This document shows positions 36,438-48,076 of a stretch of 64,000 nt of DNA, one piece after another. The translations under genes were made by a program, and so were the position numbers. The stretch covers positions 1,488,001 to 1,552,000 of the forward strand of contig KE546977.1 in assembly GCA_000442125.1 (NCBI GenBank), in the 5' to 3' direction. Positions within the stretch are counted from its first letter, which is position 1. Every line of letters starts with the position of its first letter. The DNA is from Opeltia flavorubescens (lineage: Eukaryota; Ascomycota; Lecanoromycetes; Teloschistales; Teloschistaceae). Below the pieces are notes generated by a model. It was not told where the DNA came from. It saw only the letters and a list, made by a program, of their open reading frames with translations, and searched no databases.

Positions 36438-37341
36438 AAGGTGCTTAGAGTATGGGTCGCAAGGGTCCGTAAAAAATATTGGTTGCCGTACTGATTTCCC
36501 TTGAGATGGGGTTGACGCCGGGACTTTGGAAGGATCAGGCTTCTTATCAAAACACATTGATAGTGTTTACTGGTGTGGTAGTATCGACTCTCTCTTTTTT
36601 CTCGGAAGGTTTTAGTGTTCAGATGCTCTCAAACCGCTCCTTCAGGCGTGATTGGCTGGTAGGTACTCACTTTGTACTTGATACTGGCGAAATGATATGA
36701 ATTTTCGTTAATCATGCAAGACCGCTTGCTAGAGATGTTTCCAAATGTCCCTGGCGTGCATGTTTCTTTGGGATTCTTCATCCGTGTATTCATGAGTAGA
36801 GAATGTTACTTATAGAAGCTGCTACCAGATTCTCAGAGGAATACTCCAATGATCAATCTCGTCTTGAACCCCTTACACTGCTGACTAGAGGCTCTGGGTG
36901 AAGGTGCTAGATCTCACCTTTTCAGCAGGTCCAAGCGAACGTTCAGATGGTACGTAGCGAACGTAGGCACTAGCACGGCATACACATGAGAAAGGACTAT
37001 GACAGAGCAGCAGTAAATCGGACGCATTGAATGTCCGCAGATCCAGCCGATACAAATACATAGTAAAAAGCACACGCAATATCTCTAAGAAACACCAGAT
37101 CTGAGATACAAGGTTGCGTATTTGCTATTGCCCGCCGTTTGGGTATTGATCATCGCTATAATAGCTCCTTAATTATATTCTTACCAGGCCGTCTTTCAAT
37201 TTCAGCTACCATGATTCTTCGACGAACAATAAGCCGAATAGGTACGCCAATGTATTCCCCAAATAGAATTCCAGGCCTAGAACATGACTTTTCCCTTCAA
37301 CGCCACCCCTCCACAAGGTTTTCCTCGTTCCAAGACTGATT
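36438..37341. other. Intergenic, no gene seen
   Basis: Spacer between the decayed membrane protein and the Cys-rich gene that faces it. A hydrophobic frame at 36479-36700 has no start context or partner exon and is not called. Confidence 0.35.
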
Positions 37342-37876
37342 TTACTTCTACAACGCAAACATTAGTCCCAACCAACATTCGCCCACCTCGACCGAGAGAG
37401 AGACACCACACTCACGCATTTAAACGACCTAACAGGCCCATCAACCAACTCAACCTTCCCCGCACACTCCCCCGGCGCCTTCACCTCCGTACCCGAACAA
37501 TCCACACTCGTATACGTAACGCAATCCGAGTTTACAAAAAGCACAGAATCCGCAGAGCTTTGGCGCGAGACACCGCAGTTGTTTGGCCCCTTGATGCCAC
37601 CATCGGCGTATTCCGCGCAAGTAGCGCCTGAGGAGGCGGAGCCACCGATGGCGTGGCAGTTTGTGTCGGTGCCGGTGAAGATGCGGTAGAGGGTTGCGTC
37701 GTTGGATTGGTTGCAGTCGGTGGTGGCTTGGTAGGCGGTTACTTTGGAGGGGGAATTATTAGCTTGGGGGCTCAAGGCTAAGGAGGGAGGGAGGGTGGAT
37801 GTTGCTTACCGTCGTAGGCGGAGACGCCGAGACTGGCGCCAAGGGTGATGAGGAGGGTGGATAATGAAAACTGCAT
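37342..37876 (-). CDS. Small secreted Cys-rich protein, copy A of a tandem pair
   Basis: Exons 37810-37876, 37416-37741 and 37342-37347 give 132 residues. Exon 1 encodes a signal peptide MQFSLSTLLITLGASLGVSA followed by YD. Exon 2 carries VTAYQATTDCNQSNDATLYR, IFTGTDTNCHAIGG, ATCAEYADGGIKGPNNCG, SDCVTYTSVDCSG and ends RSFKC. The third exon is only AAG TAA, adding Lys and the stop, after a donor gtgagt directly following the TGC codon. Without this intron the frame would run on with a basic low-complexity tail. The mature protein is small, acidic and has about eight Cys, as expected for a disulfide-stabilised extracellular protein. Family unknown. The gene at 38973-39541 is a clear paralogue on the same strand with identical exon phases. 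Confidence 0.8.
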
Positions 37877-38972
37877 ACTGGCTGATAAGTCTGGGAAAAT
37901 GATGTTGATGGATCTGTTTCGCAGGAGATAATTGCTGGTGGTGCTACATATAATGATATTGATGATGGTTATGTCGGTTCGAATATAGCCTCCATTCTCG
38001 CGGAGAAAGGGGGACTTTATAATCAACGTATGGTCAAATCTGTATAGCGCGGTCAATCCTTTTTGGTAGCTCGAGAGTATTGAAACAATGTTATGCTATG
38101 ACGATGATCTCTCAACGTCATCTATAGTGGCATTGGATCCTGCGACCTCGTCATTCAGTGATCAGAAGGATTGCTTTTTCAGGATTATGGTTGAGATGTT
38201 TGCAAACAAAATCCTTGGCCTAGTTGAAGAGAATGTGGTCTGAAACCTTCCTGATGCCATCACTGCTCGATGTCGGCGATATCCGACATAGCTAAGTGTA
38301 GTATAACAGCAAGGAATGGAAGCACCAACAAAGCCAAGAAAAACGTAGCGGCAAAGATTTCAACCATGCGCCAGTGCAGATTAGTATGGTTTGTCCGAAA
38401 CATTTGGGGGCTGTGTTTAGTGTACTTTTTGAAACGCCTTTTAGTACATCCGTTCTCCTCGAGATTTGATGACATCAGATGCTGAGATGCCCAAAAAGTT
38501 TCGTTGGTTTTGTATGAAATTGCTCAGCACTTTGTGGTTTTTGCCTTTGATTCTGGCGATGTAATCGAACATGATAAGGTTATGAAGCCCATAGAGCAGA
38601 GTATATGAGAATACATTACATTCGCGCATGTATCATTGAATGAATAAATACGAATGCATCACGCAATACAACGCTCGCGCTCGTAACTCTTGAGCTGTTT
38701 CGAAGAAGGAGTCGAGGTCAAGCCAAGGTTCTATTGGGTTGCTTGCTCTAAAAGGGCTCTTTCTTTGCGCGAATTGAGACCGCCAAGCCTGTGCCAAGTG
38801 CTGACAGCCTAAAAGCACCTTCTGGTAGTATACCCAGTTACATGACTTTCGACCAACAATAACCACAGCGGGTGCGCGAACATATTCACTTGAATTACAT
38901 TTTACCCCGGGCTCAGATCTTGACTCGCTCAATTGATTCCGCAACTCCGCATGATTCCACCTCCTTTCGATT
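37877..38972. other. Intergenic between the two Cys-rich paralogues
   Basis: It contains the upstream region of copy A and the downstream region of copy B. Besides the shared promoter element listed separately, overlapping frames at 38260-38485 on both strands have no recognisable feature. Confidence 0.4.
38113..38144 (-). promoter_or_regulatory. Conserved upstream element of copy A
   Basis: A 32-bp block, including the stretch GCATTGGATCCTGCG, matches the block at 39704-39735 upstream of copy B at 28 of 32 positions. It lies 237 bp before the copy A start and includes a TGACGTTG sequence on the gene strand, an imperfect CRE-like site. Conservation amid otherwise diverged spacer suggests a retained regulatory site, or simply residual duplication. 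Confidence 0.45.
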
Positions 38973-39541
38973 TTACTTCTACACATCAACATCAGTCCCA
39001 TCTTCATTCGCCTGACATGAGCAAAAGAACTACTCACGCATTTGAACGACTTAACAGCTACTCCAGACAACTCATCTTCTGTCTGACACTTATCATTGAC
39101 CGAGCCATCTCCCGCTACGTCACCCGTGCAGTTCTCCTTTGAGTACGTGTAACAGTCGGCATCAAGGATCAGCATGGAGCTGGCAGTATACTGCGTAACA
39201 TGCTTGCAGTCGTAGGGTCCGTCCACGCCGCCATCCATGTATGCCTGGCAGGTGGTACCGCCTTTCAGGTCGCCGTAAAATGTCTGGCATTCGTTGTCAG
39301 TGCCGGTGTAGATTCTGTAGGCTTTTGCATCGTTGGAGTCGTTGCAGTCGACGGAGTCGACGTAGGCGGTGACTGTAGATGGGATTGTCAGCTGGGACGC
39401 TCATGAACGTAATAGAGGATAAGCATTGGGGTGAAATTAATGTTGGGTCTGGGAAGGGATGAGTATGTATCTACCGTCGTAGGCTGAGACACTGATACTG
39501 GCGCCGAGAGTGAAAAGGACAGTCAGTAGTGTAAGATGCAT
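38973..39541 (-). CDS. Small secreted Cys-rich protein, copy B of a tandem pair
   Basis: Exons 39475-39541, 39038-39372 and 38973-38978 give 135 residues. The signal peptide is MHLTLLTVLFTLGASISVSA, followed by YD. Exon 2 reads VTAYVDSVDCNDSNDAKAYR, IYTGTDNECQTFYG, TTCQAYMDGGVDGPYDCKHV, LILDADCYTYSKENCTGDV, NDKCQTEDELSGV and ends KSFKC; the last exon again supplies only Lys and stop (AAG TAA). Exon 1 is 67 nt in both copies and intron phases are the same, so the pair arose by tandem duplication. Cys positions are kept while the residues between them have diverged strongly. An apoplastic or effector-like role is possible but rests only on size, secretion and Cys content. Confidence 0.8.
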
Positions 39542-42500
39542 GATGAAGTGTATTAATCTTTGGGAAGCTGGAATATTCTTTGTGATGCTGATAATGCTGA
39601 TGGTGATGGTACAAAAGGCAATATCTCTTATCGTAAGGAGAGCGAGAGATTTTATCATTTTTTTATGGATGGAAAGATTTTACTGATTGTGACGAAAGTA
39701 CCTCGACGTCATCAATTGTAGCATTGGATCCTGCGCCGACTATACTGATCGTTCATTAGAAATACAAAAATTATAAGACTGCAATTTTGTGGAAGATGCC
39801 GCAAATAAGAAGCTTGTGATAGGTTTCATTTGGTAGGATGAAAGTGAATGTTGGAGGTTGCCAACATAACTAAGACTATAGAGAAGGTGGCGACAAAGGG
39901 AAGCGGGCGTGTTGTAAGCCACGTTTAAGACCTTTCTTGTCCATTCTGCGTATCCACCAGGAGCCGTGGAATATCCAATATAGTCTGTACAACAATTATG
40001 CGCCGCCAAATACATTGTGTCTCATCGAAAAAAGGCCGACTAGCATTGCGTGGCATTGGTGGCTATTCCCAGCGTTTCATATAGCTTTTCAATTACTTTC
40101 ACGAATGAAACGGGTTTGCCAAGGTCGACAGGGATAAAGAATATCGAGATTTGGATTGCATTCCATCTGCGCACCTGATACTTGATGGATGTACGTTATA
40201 ATCGTCTTTGTCATCAAGCTTTACAAACAAGCAACTGAGGTCCCTAAGAGATGCCAGAATTTCATGACCAGCCGGGAGCTTGTTGGGTGGCGGGCCTTCT
40301 AGAGTAATCACGTTGGGATACCAGATTGTAAGGCTTGAAACCGCCAAGCTCTTGCCAAGCTCTTGCCAAGCGCTCAGCCTGTTGTACAAACAGATCGACA
40401 GCGATGTTTCATTCCTCCGCAATCCTCCGGGCTAGTGCAACGTGTTCCATCTCTCGTTTGCTGCGTCATTTCAAAAGCTTCGTATTCGCGTTAAGGTACT
40501 GCTTTCCCTTATTCAATGCGAGCGCTGGGAGAGATCCACCATTACTGCCTCTTCATTTTTCATGGTCTATTACTTACGCCTTATCACACCCTTGATACAA
40601 GACACTGACCAAGGGGTTCTCTCAAAAAGCTGCTGCGATGCATCCTTCCAGCTGTCGACGTGGCATTGGTGGGTATTGAATCTTTCAGTAGTAGCTGCTG
40701 AATCTAGTACCAGCGCGATGACCTAACCGTCGAAAGTCTCTCCATATCAGATTTCAAAATTTCCTCTTCCGCAACAGTCCAACATGTCATGATAAGCGTT
40801 TAGCTAGTTAAGATACTTGTGAATCGTTATAATCTGTGGAGCTAGCCATTGAAACCAACCTCGTACGAACAATTGATCCTCTTCGAAGGATCCGAGGCTT
40901 TGCACTCACTCGATCCCAGAGCTGCAGGATAGATGTCCCATAGCCAAATTACACCATTCGGTTTCGAAAATCCTGTCCGCAAATTTTATTCCAAATCCTT
41001 TTTGGTTCAGGAACTCCTCTACCTCCACTTCAAAAATCTATCGGCTGTTGCTCCTGCAGACAATAATCCCAAGCTAATGATGCTCCCGCACTGTATATCT
41101 CCGCTGTACAACAATTCATGCGCACTCAGCCCCAACGCAATTATAACGGCGATGAACTGGCATGAAACACCTTTTCGTGTTACCCTACACTCTGTGTTCG
41201 TTCTCCGTATGGTAGGCGTTTAGCAGGATCTTTCGTAAATACATATATATTCCGGGTTCCTGGGCTTTCTTTCAGGGGAGTCAGTAATTTTATCTAACAT
41301 CTACCTGTATCAGGACACTCCAAGAGACTGTGCAGTAGGAAGGATAGAATCCTGATGATCATAGAAACTGCGAAGAACTCCAGTCATGTTGATGGATCCA
41401 CAGCTCCTCCGTTGCACGTCGAATGTCTGCGTTTAGGGGCTTCAAGGGAACGGCCCATACAAACTGGTGGTAGTCGGAATTTCGAATGACCGACTAGATG
41501 CATCGTTGTCTACGATAACATTGCGCGTTACCGATGATTATGATTCACGGATTGATGGCAGATTACAGCAAAAGGGTTACTGAAGTACTACGCTTTTTTC
41601 CAGACCACCAGTCTCCTCGATCCGGCATCCTTCTTTTGATGCCTACACTACGATGATGACATCGCTGGTCGTTATAGGAAACCCAAACTCAGAATGGTCA
41701 CTAGTCTCGTTCTCGGGGGCGTCTAAGAGAGAATGTAAAATGGAATGGTTCCAAGGGAGGCGGGCACTTGACCTGGTAACCGATTCGACAATTTGTCAGA
41801 TGGAAATCTGCACCAAAAGGAGGCCCCACAATGGGCTTGTAGTGTTGCAGAATATAGGCTTATTTTGGCTATTAAGACAATTCTGTTGGAAGATCAAGGT
41901 AGCTTGTAGCCTCTTTCATGCGTATCATGCAGTAAACACAAGTTTCAATGACCTCTGATTAGTGCACTCGTTAAGGAAGTGTACTAGGTAGGAGCATTGG
42001 TATATACGGAGTAAACATGCGCATGTAGGTCAAATGACTAAAACGCCGAACAGATGCGCTAGTGCTGCGCTAGTCATGCCGGTTACAGGAGGTGGCTTGT
42101 CAGCCTCGTAGTCGTTACGGATACAGATCTGGAACACTCTGGCCTTTACTACTATCGTAAGAAAAAATCTTCCGCGACCCTTGTATACAAACATTCGTCT
42201 CCCGTATGCTCCTTGAAACTAAATCCGATATCAAAGATGTCGAGATCTCAATAGACTGCGACCTGGCTCACAAGCCCATTGGCGGTTCGAAAGTCTTGCT
42301 CCCCACTGATGGTATCAGTCAATCAAGTCGGAGATTGCTTGCTCGCATGCATGAATAATATACATGAGACGCTCCGACTCTCGGAATCAAGATGTGGATA
42401 TCCATCATGGATCTGCCTTGTCGCGTCTAAGTTTGCGTTCGTGTCTAATCTAGTCCCTACCCCATACAACCCGTCCTTTGGTTGTTTCGCACTTATTCTC

Positions 42501-42780
42501 TTGCTCAAGATCTGGCACGGTAGCGAAGCTAGAGGTTGATCTGTCACGTCTCACCAGCAGATCTAATCTCCTCAACTGGCTGTATCTTTTTTCAGCATAT
42601 ACGCGATAGCCGCAATTCTCCTTAGCGTTTCTTCATTTACGACTCCAACCATCGTCATGAAACCTTCTACTGTCCCGGACCTATTAACTTCTAGACGAGT
42701 GTGATATATAAGAAAGCGATGAAAGTCCTCTTGAGTATATCATTGACATCCGTGGGAAAGTATTCCTATTTCTCTCCAAA
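39542..42780. other. Long intergenic stretch, no gene seen
   Basis: About 3.2 kb with no supported gene. It includes a short tandem repeat of CAAGCTCTTGC near 40346-40375, next to a stretch resembling sequence downstream of copy B (near 38778-38812). The phrase GTGGCATTGGTGG occurs at about 40050 and again at about 40661. This looks like degraded duplicated sequence rather than coding DNA. Confidence 0.4.
39704..39735 (-). promoter_or_regulatory. Conserved upstream element of copy B
   Basis: Counterpart of the copy A element, 163 bp before the copy B start. On the gene strand it contains GATGACGTCG, a CRE-type core (TGACGTC). The last 15 positions of the block are identical between copies. 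Confidence 0.45.
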
Positions 42781-43890
42781 ATGAAATCTTCTAGCTTTAT
42801 CAATAATTTGGCCCCCTTCATCCTTCTCACCGCTCATTCTAGTCTGGCTCTTCCACAAGCTTCGACCGCAGTATCGCAGAGCCAGACGATTTTCCAGCGC
42901 TGGAGCAGCCATCCAGATTGTGCGGCCCCGGACACCGCGTGCAAGTCCGACTGTACGCAGGCAGTCAAGAACATCTGCGCAGAATCCCTTGACTTAAACG
43001 GGAACATCAATACAAACTACTTATCGGAGACCGTTGGCGAATGCACCGTGACCTATATCTACGAGCTCGGCAATACCATCCCCGACTCCACCAAATGCTA
43101 CAACACCTACGCTTATATCAATGACGCGGGTAAACCGGGCGCAGATGGCTGCGGTGGCTATTTCGGCGGCGTCCTAGGTTGGGACGACAAGGGGAACAGG
43201 ACTAGCGATCCTATATACGCTATTCAACCCAAGTCCGGGAACCCCAATTGCTTCATGCCGCCTGGGAAAGAAGCGGCGAAACCACTGGCTATGGATGAGT
43301 TACCTGGTGGTATCACGGTCCCAGCCGCGGATTGCCCTACTGCGGTCAGTCGACGAGGGTTAGGCGGTACGAAGGAATGCACTATTGGTACCTCGGTCTG
43401 GTTTGGGTCTTGCTCCGTTACTTGTATGGCGGTGGTAGCTTCAGCTTCCGCATGGTGGTAAGTTCGAGATTGATCCCCCAATATGTTCATTAGCAGCAGC
43501 CCTTTAACTTCTCTTTCTTGTCCTCATGCCGCCTCCTCTATACATTCCATATTATGAATACGTACACAACAAAACTAATTCTCATACAGGACTTTTGGAG
43601 TTGGCTTAGCGGTAGCACCCGCTTTATGTCTGGGCCCCTGCGGTGGTTTGGCTTGGGGTGTTGATGCAGTATGCGAGAAGCTGGAAGGGGAGCATCCCGC
43701 CATTAAACCAAGGCTGCTACTGGGTGCACGAGCTGCCGATCCCGAGCCAGACCCCTGTGCGGGTACAGAGAGCGCAGCTATTGCGTGTCCAGCGTTGCGG
43801 AACTCGCTACTCAAGCTCCAAGGATGCGCAGGTGCTGATGGCAGCACGGGTCTACAACCCTCAATTGGGGGCGGTGTGATCAATACGTAG
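42781..43890 (+). CDS. Secreted Cys-rich protein with Gly/Ala-rich hydrophobic C-terminal segment
   Basis: Exons 42781-43457 and 43590-43890 give 325 residues. The ATG at 42781 begins a signal peptide (NLAPFILLTAHSSLALPQ). The body has many paired Cys: HPDCAAPDTACKSDCTQAVK, NICAES, GECTVTYIYELG, STKCYNTYAY, DGCGGYFGGVLGWDD. Near the splice a conserved-looking hydrophobic block reads SCSVTCMAVVASASAWWTFG then VGLAVAPALCLGPCGGLAW, followed by DAVCEKLEG. The C-terminus is polar with further Cys. The phase-2 join restores WWTFGVGL in frame, supporting the intron. I do not recognise a named family; the hydrophobic Gly/Ala segment could insert into or associate with membranes. Confidence 0.8.
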
Positions 43891-45464
43891 ATGGACTGGA
43901 GAGCGACTGCTGCATAGGTGTCTGATTATGGAGGGCATTCGCTGTGTTTAGTGCTGAAGGAGACATGTAAATTATAAAAAGTCAATATAAAGACTAGCTA
44001 AAATTCGACCAACTTCGCGTCATCTGTAAGGTCCATGTAAAATGCTTTGTCGTGCTGAGGAATTCTTTGGCATTTGAGCGTCTTGATTTCCACACGTTCT
44101 GACTGAGGAAATTGGTATAGTAACGACAATTCGATTGGAATGAGAAGTAGCACTCTATTTTGATGGTCGAAACATGGCAAAGTAACGGATTGGTAAATAT
44201 AGGGCGTGACCGTGCGGTGCTACGACAAACGCTACTTTAGTCACGACACCGGTAGCTAACGGGACAAATAAAACCTGGCGTGGTGGCTTGAGATGTCGCA
44301 TTCGCTGGTAGCTTTCATAGGTTTATAGGATGCGAGGTCACATTGACTTGCTTGTCGATTCCCCTAGCGCGGCTGCTGCCTGGGCTTTGGTCACTGCTTT
44401 GCCGCTCTCGAGCGTCACTTTTCGCTACTATCCATCGAATAATGATTTCCCTGCATCTCCACGGCACAGATGACTGGGCATTTGATGAAGAGACACGATA
44501 TCTGACCGCACCGCGATGTAGAGCTTGTGGGAATCAACAGTCGACATGTATTTCATTGGAATGTCTCACGCGTTCTCAAAGCCGGCATGGTAGCCGCTCT
44601 AACACAACGGGATAGAGGTGATATACTGGATAAGGTTGGAGTAGACTCCACTCTTCGAGAAGGGTGACTATCTAGGCTGCTGGGTAGAGATGGCTTAGGC
44701 ACAATCGCATGCATAGAAGACCAGATATCGTGAACGGGCAATGAGATCAATAACCTTACATGGGTGCGGGTAGAATGAATTCTCGCATTTGAATTGAAGG
44801 CTTTAGTCTCTTGGTCGCACGGTAGTGTTGGCGAATCGCTAGGTCGAAGACGGGGCGTTGGTTGATTGGAGCATCTCACAAGAATGGGTGTCGTCAATAT
44901 AAGATGGGCGTTGTTGGCTAAGGGCAGCTGCCACTGCGGTATGACTTGCATGCAGTCGGAAACGGCTGTGATGCACTAGCACTGCATTTGACTGATGCCT
45001 GCCTCCATGCTAGTAACCATCCTTGAACGAAGGTGCTTTTACCCGGATACAGGCGGGCAATACTTCAACCCTGCTTGGATCCGAGGATTTCTGATTGATC
45101 ATCCTGTTCTTAAAGATCGAAATGGTAGAAGCAATGGCTCGGGGTTCTTAATGCCCACACCATCAAGCTCGTGAGTCATTGATCTTGCATAATCGACTAA
45201 GCCTAGCGTGTCAAGAAGTGTGTTTGGAAAACCGCCTTGCTGAAGGATTCGAGATAAGATACTCGAGAATCCGCCCATGAATACCCTCGGTTGCGAAATC
45301 GCTCGAGAGGAGAATCAATAGGCCTCGTTCCCAAGATATCTTCACAAGTACGCGGAGCTACAGAGAATACAAGTAAAGGTTCTGCCTCTTACTCTCGTTC
45401 GCTATTGACTGATACATTCCTTTGACAGCTTCTATCCTACGTCAAAGGATCGCTTTCTACCGAC
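43891..45464. other. Intergenic, no gene seen
   Basis: About 1.6 kb without a supported gene. Frames at 44343-44615 and 44553-44951 overlap on opposite strands and lack motifs. Confidence 0.35.
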
Positions 45465-45677
45465 ATGCCCGACGAGCGCCCAACGTCACAACACTTGGTG
45501 CAGGAAGCGAAACCAGGTATCGTAGCGACTCCGAAGACCTTGGCACAGCTCTCCAGTTCTGGCGCAGCCGCCCAGAAAAAACGAAAGAAGCCAAAGGATG
45601 AGGATAAGGTAGCCGCAGGGCCATCGAATCAAGGCACGAGTGGTGCTCAAGACACCAAGACAGAGCCAATGAAGTGA
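45465..45677 (+). CDS. Possible small Lys-rich protein
   Basis: An ATG at 45465 opens a 70-residue frame rich in Lys, Gln, Ala and Ser with a basic patch AAAQKKRKKPKDEDK that resembles a nuclear localisation signal. It has no hydrophobic segment. The composition is protein-like, but there is no family match I can recognise, and the frame is short enough to be chance. It faces the kinase-like gene tail to tail. Confidence 0.3.
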   Translation: MPDERPTSQHLVQEAKPGIVATPKTLAQLSSSGAAAQKKRKKPKDEDKVAAGPSNQGTSGAQDTKTEPMK

Positions 45678-45780
45678 TATAGAGGTGGAGCTTCTGCCAA
45701 TTCACAAGTCTGAGGAATTGGGTGGAAGGTCGCAACGACTTTAGAGCTGAAGAGGCGCAAATTTCTTCGAAAATGATGAG

Positions 45781-47423
45781 TTACGGTACAGCGACATGGT
45801 TTTGGGCATCGAACATAGCTCTGAGCTGCTCCTCGTACACCTCACGATCTTTTATTTTGGCAGCCACAAATTGATCTGCATCGGTACACCAATATTGTGC
45901 TGCGATTCGATTCGATTCAGCTTTGAAACAACTTTCGCTTGTAAACTTCGGCAGAATGCTTTGAGCCCATATGTTGAAAAGTCCGATGGTTGAGTCCAAG
46001 GCGTGATAGTAAAAGAAGCTTCCGGTCTCCCATGTTCTCCTCATGGCGCGCGTGCGTGGCAGATCGTCTCTTACGCCCCGTAGCTTTTCTTCCCGCTGGA
46101 AAGCTTCCATGAACTCTTCGCGGACTTCATTGAATTTTGCAAGAGGCTCACCTACCAGACAGTCTACCCCCTCGCTCGTCAACCACCATGGAGGAACCTG
46201 CATCTGCATTGGCAACGAACAAGCCCACTCAAGGTCGATGAGACGTTTGACATGCCATTGGTGGTCAACATAGATGTTGCTTTGGTGGAGATCCGTGAGG
46301 GTGAAGAGGAAAGGTCCATCGCGATGATCGTAATCTATGAAGTGACGCATGACAGCGCGCATTCCGGTGTGAGCAGCCATTTGTGCTCGGCAGTCCGCTT
46401 CGTCATTTATCGCATTAGGCTGATATCGTAGACGGCTGTCGTGATATCCCAAGAGATCCGACATGTACGGCTCTACCGTGGTGTAAGTCTTCTCTCGCGT
46501 TATACTCGTCGGTATCCCTCCATTCTCCACCTCTTGCAATCGTAGGGTTAAGGGCCGATTGGTAAGGCCCAAGACTCCTGCGTTGTCCAGCGTGAATGAC
46601 CCAATCCGTGGTAGTGGTATCTTTCCCAGCGAAAGAATTATCCGGGACAAATCTTTGAATAGATTGGCTCTCATGCTCTTGTCATGCCTGTGTGCTTCCC
46701 ACGACTCCGACAACATGGACCCTTCCTCTTTCTCAATGTATTCGATGAGGACATATCCTGAATTTAGATTATAGGGCTGCTGGCGGCAGACATATGGAGA
46801 TAGAGGAGGGTAACCGAATAGGGAGCGGAGCCGCCGGCGACAGCGTTCAAAGAGTCGGATATACCAAGAAACGCTCCTTAACCCTAAGAACTGTAGACGG
46901 AGAGTTAGCTAGAAGGTCCCGAATACCATGCGTCACTTGGACGTACGCACTGGTTGCCCTGGAAAGCAAAGCCCCACAGCTTAGGGATGGGAACATCAGG
47001 GCAATGCTCTTCGATCCAAACATAGGTGGCGACTTCACACCGTAGCTTCTCCTCCGCATTGCCAGGAAACTCCTCCTCCCCAATCTTGTAGTTGAGTGGA
47101 AACCTAATCATCACTCGCTCTTCCGCCCGTGTCTTCCAATTTTTGACGTGTACAGGCAGGCACATGTTGAAGCTGCCGTGGATCCAATCTATCGTGGGTG
47201 CGACGCGACAGCTTCCCTTCTCTTTGAGACCTAGATGGTGGGATACGACGGCCTCAATCTCGGTGGAGTGGTCGAGGAGATAGCGCATGAACTCTTCCCT
47301 TTTGTCGAAGTAGGTTAACCGCTTGAGCATATCCTGCTCCTCCTCAAGAGCTGCCTCCAGAGTGATCTCATCACCGAGGAGAGTTTTCAGAGTCTTGGTA
47401 GCAGTGCCGGACTCTGTACCCAT
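45781..47423 (-). CDS. Aminoglycoside phosphotransferase-like kinase family protein
   Basis: Exons 46947-47423 and 45781-46890, starting at the ATG at 47423 (MGTESGTATKTLKTLL). The frame stays open upstream to about 47560 (TRLAVAVAGRDPLQLF), so a longer N-terminus with an upstream exon is possible. Family features: WIHGSFNMCLPVHV (nucleotide-loop region), MIRFPLNYKIGEEEFPGNA, KLRCEVATYVWIEEHCPDVP then IPKLWGF, SGYVLIEYIEKEEGSML, the catalytic-loop counterpart FTLTDLHQSNIYVD and LIDLEWACSLPMQMQVPPWW. In the loop the usual His-Gly-Asp is replaced by Thr-Asp-Leu-His, common in this large fungal APH subfamily. It is divergent from the DUF1772 gene, with starts only about 180 bp apart. Substrate unknown. 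Confidence 0.85.
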
Positions 47424-47605
47424 GGCTGTCAAAGCCGCAGGTACAGGTACCTGGGAGTTCGTGAAGACGGAAAACAGTTGGAGAGGATCGCGTCCCGCCA
47501 CCGCAACCGCGAGGCGGGTTACGTAAGCGAGACCTTCTAGTAACTCTCGGTAGCTTTCCGTCTACAATTTTTTCCCAGCGACATCGACAAGGTTGGTATC
47601 ACAGC

Positions 47606-48076
47606 ATGGACAGTGTACCGCGTATCGCGCAGGCTCTTGGCCTCACATCCTCTCTCCTCCTATCCGGTGCCAACATCGGCGCATCCTATCTAACCCTCCC
47701 AATCCTCTACACCCGTCCCTCCTCAATCAGCACGCCCATCTTCAACGAACTTTACCTGCGCGGCGCAGCAAGTCTTGTACCCCTAGGGACCTTTTCAGCG
47801 ATCTGTTCGGCCACGGCCGCGTACTTGGTGCCTGCCAAACGTGGTATTTGGGCTTTTGCTGCCGCAGCCACGATGGCACAGACACCATGGACCCTTCTCG
47901 TGATGATGCCCACCAACAACCGGCTCAATGCTATTGCGGCCAGTACGACTGAGCAAGAGAAAGCAAGCAAAGAGGAGGTTATGGTGCTATTACGACAATG
48001 GACGTGGATGAACATCGTGCGGGGGGTTCTGGCTTTGGTCGGTGGAGCCACTGGCGTTTGGGCTATAATGCAATAA
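47606..48076 (+). CDS. DUF1772 (anthrone oxygenase-like) integral membrane protein
   Basis: Single exon of 156 residues from the ATG at 47606. Four hydrophobic segments are visible: SSLLLSGANIGASYLTLPIL, ASLVPLGTFSAICSATAAYL, IWAFAAAATMAQTPWTLLVM and IVRGVLALVGGATGVWAIM. The motif TPWTLLVMMPTNNRL after the third segment and the RQWTWMNIVRG stretch are characteristic of the DUF1772 family. Some fungal members are anthrone oxygenases in emodin-type pathways, where they convert anthrone to anthraquinone. No non-reducing PKS is nearby, so that role cannot be assumed; many family members are of unknown function. Confidence 0.85.
   Translation: MDSVPRIAQALGLTSSLLLSGANIGASYLTLPILYTRPSSISTPIFNELYLRGAASLVPLGTFSAICSATAAYLVPAKRGIWAFAAAATMAQTPWTLLVMMPTNNRLNAIAASTTEQEKASKEEVMVLLRQWTWMNIVRGVLALVGGATGVWAIMQ

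Noticed and set aside
41653-41958. 101-residue plus-strand frame
   Set aside because: No recognisable pattern and no coding context on either side.
42208-42357. Short frame MLLETKSDIKDVEISIDCD with protein-like composition
   Set aside because: Only about 50 residues, with no start context or continuation by splicing.
44553-44951. 132-residue minus-strand frame
   Set aside because: Low-complexity composition and an overlapping plus-strand frame; no domain.
45457-45735. 92-residue minus-strand frame opposite the Lys-rich frame
   Set aside because: Shadow frame without motif; the plus-strand frame is only marginally better.
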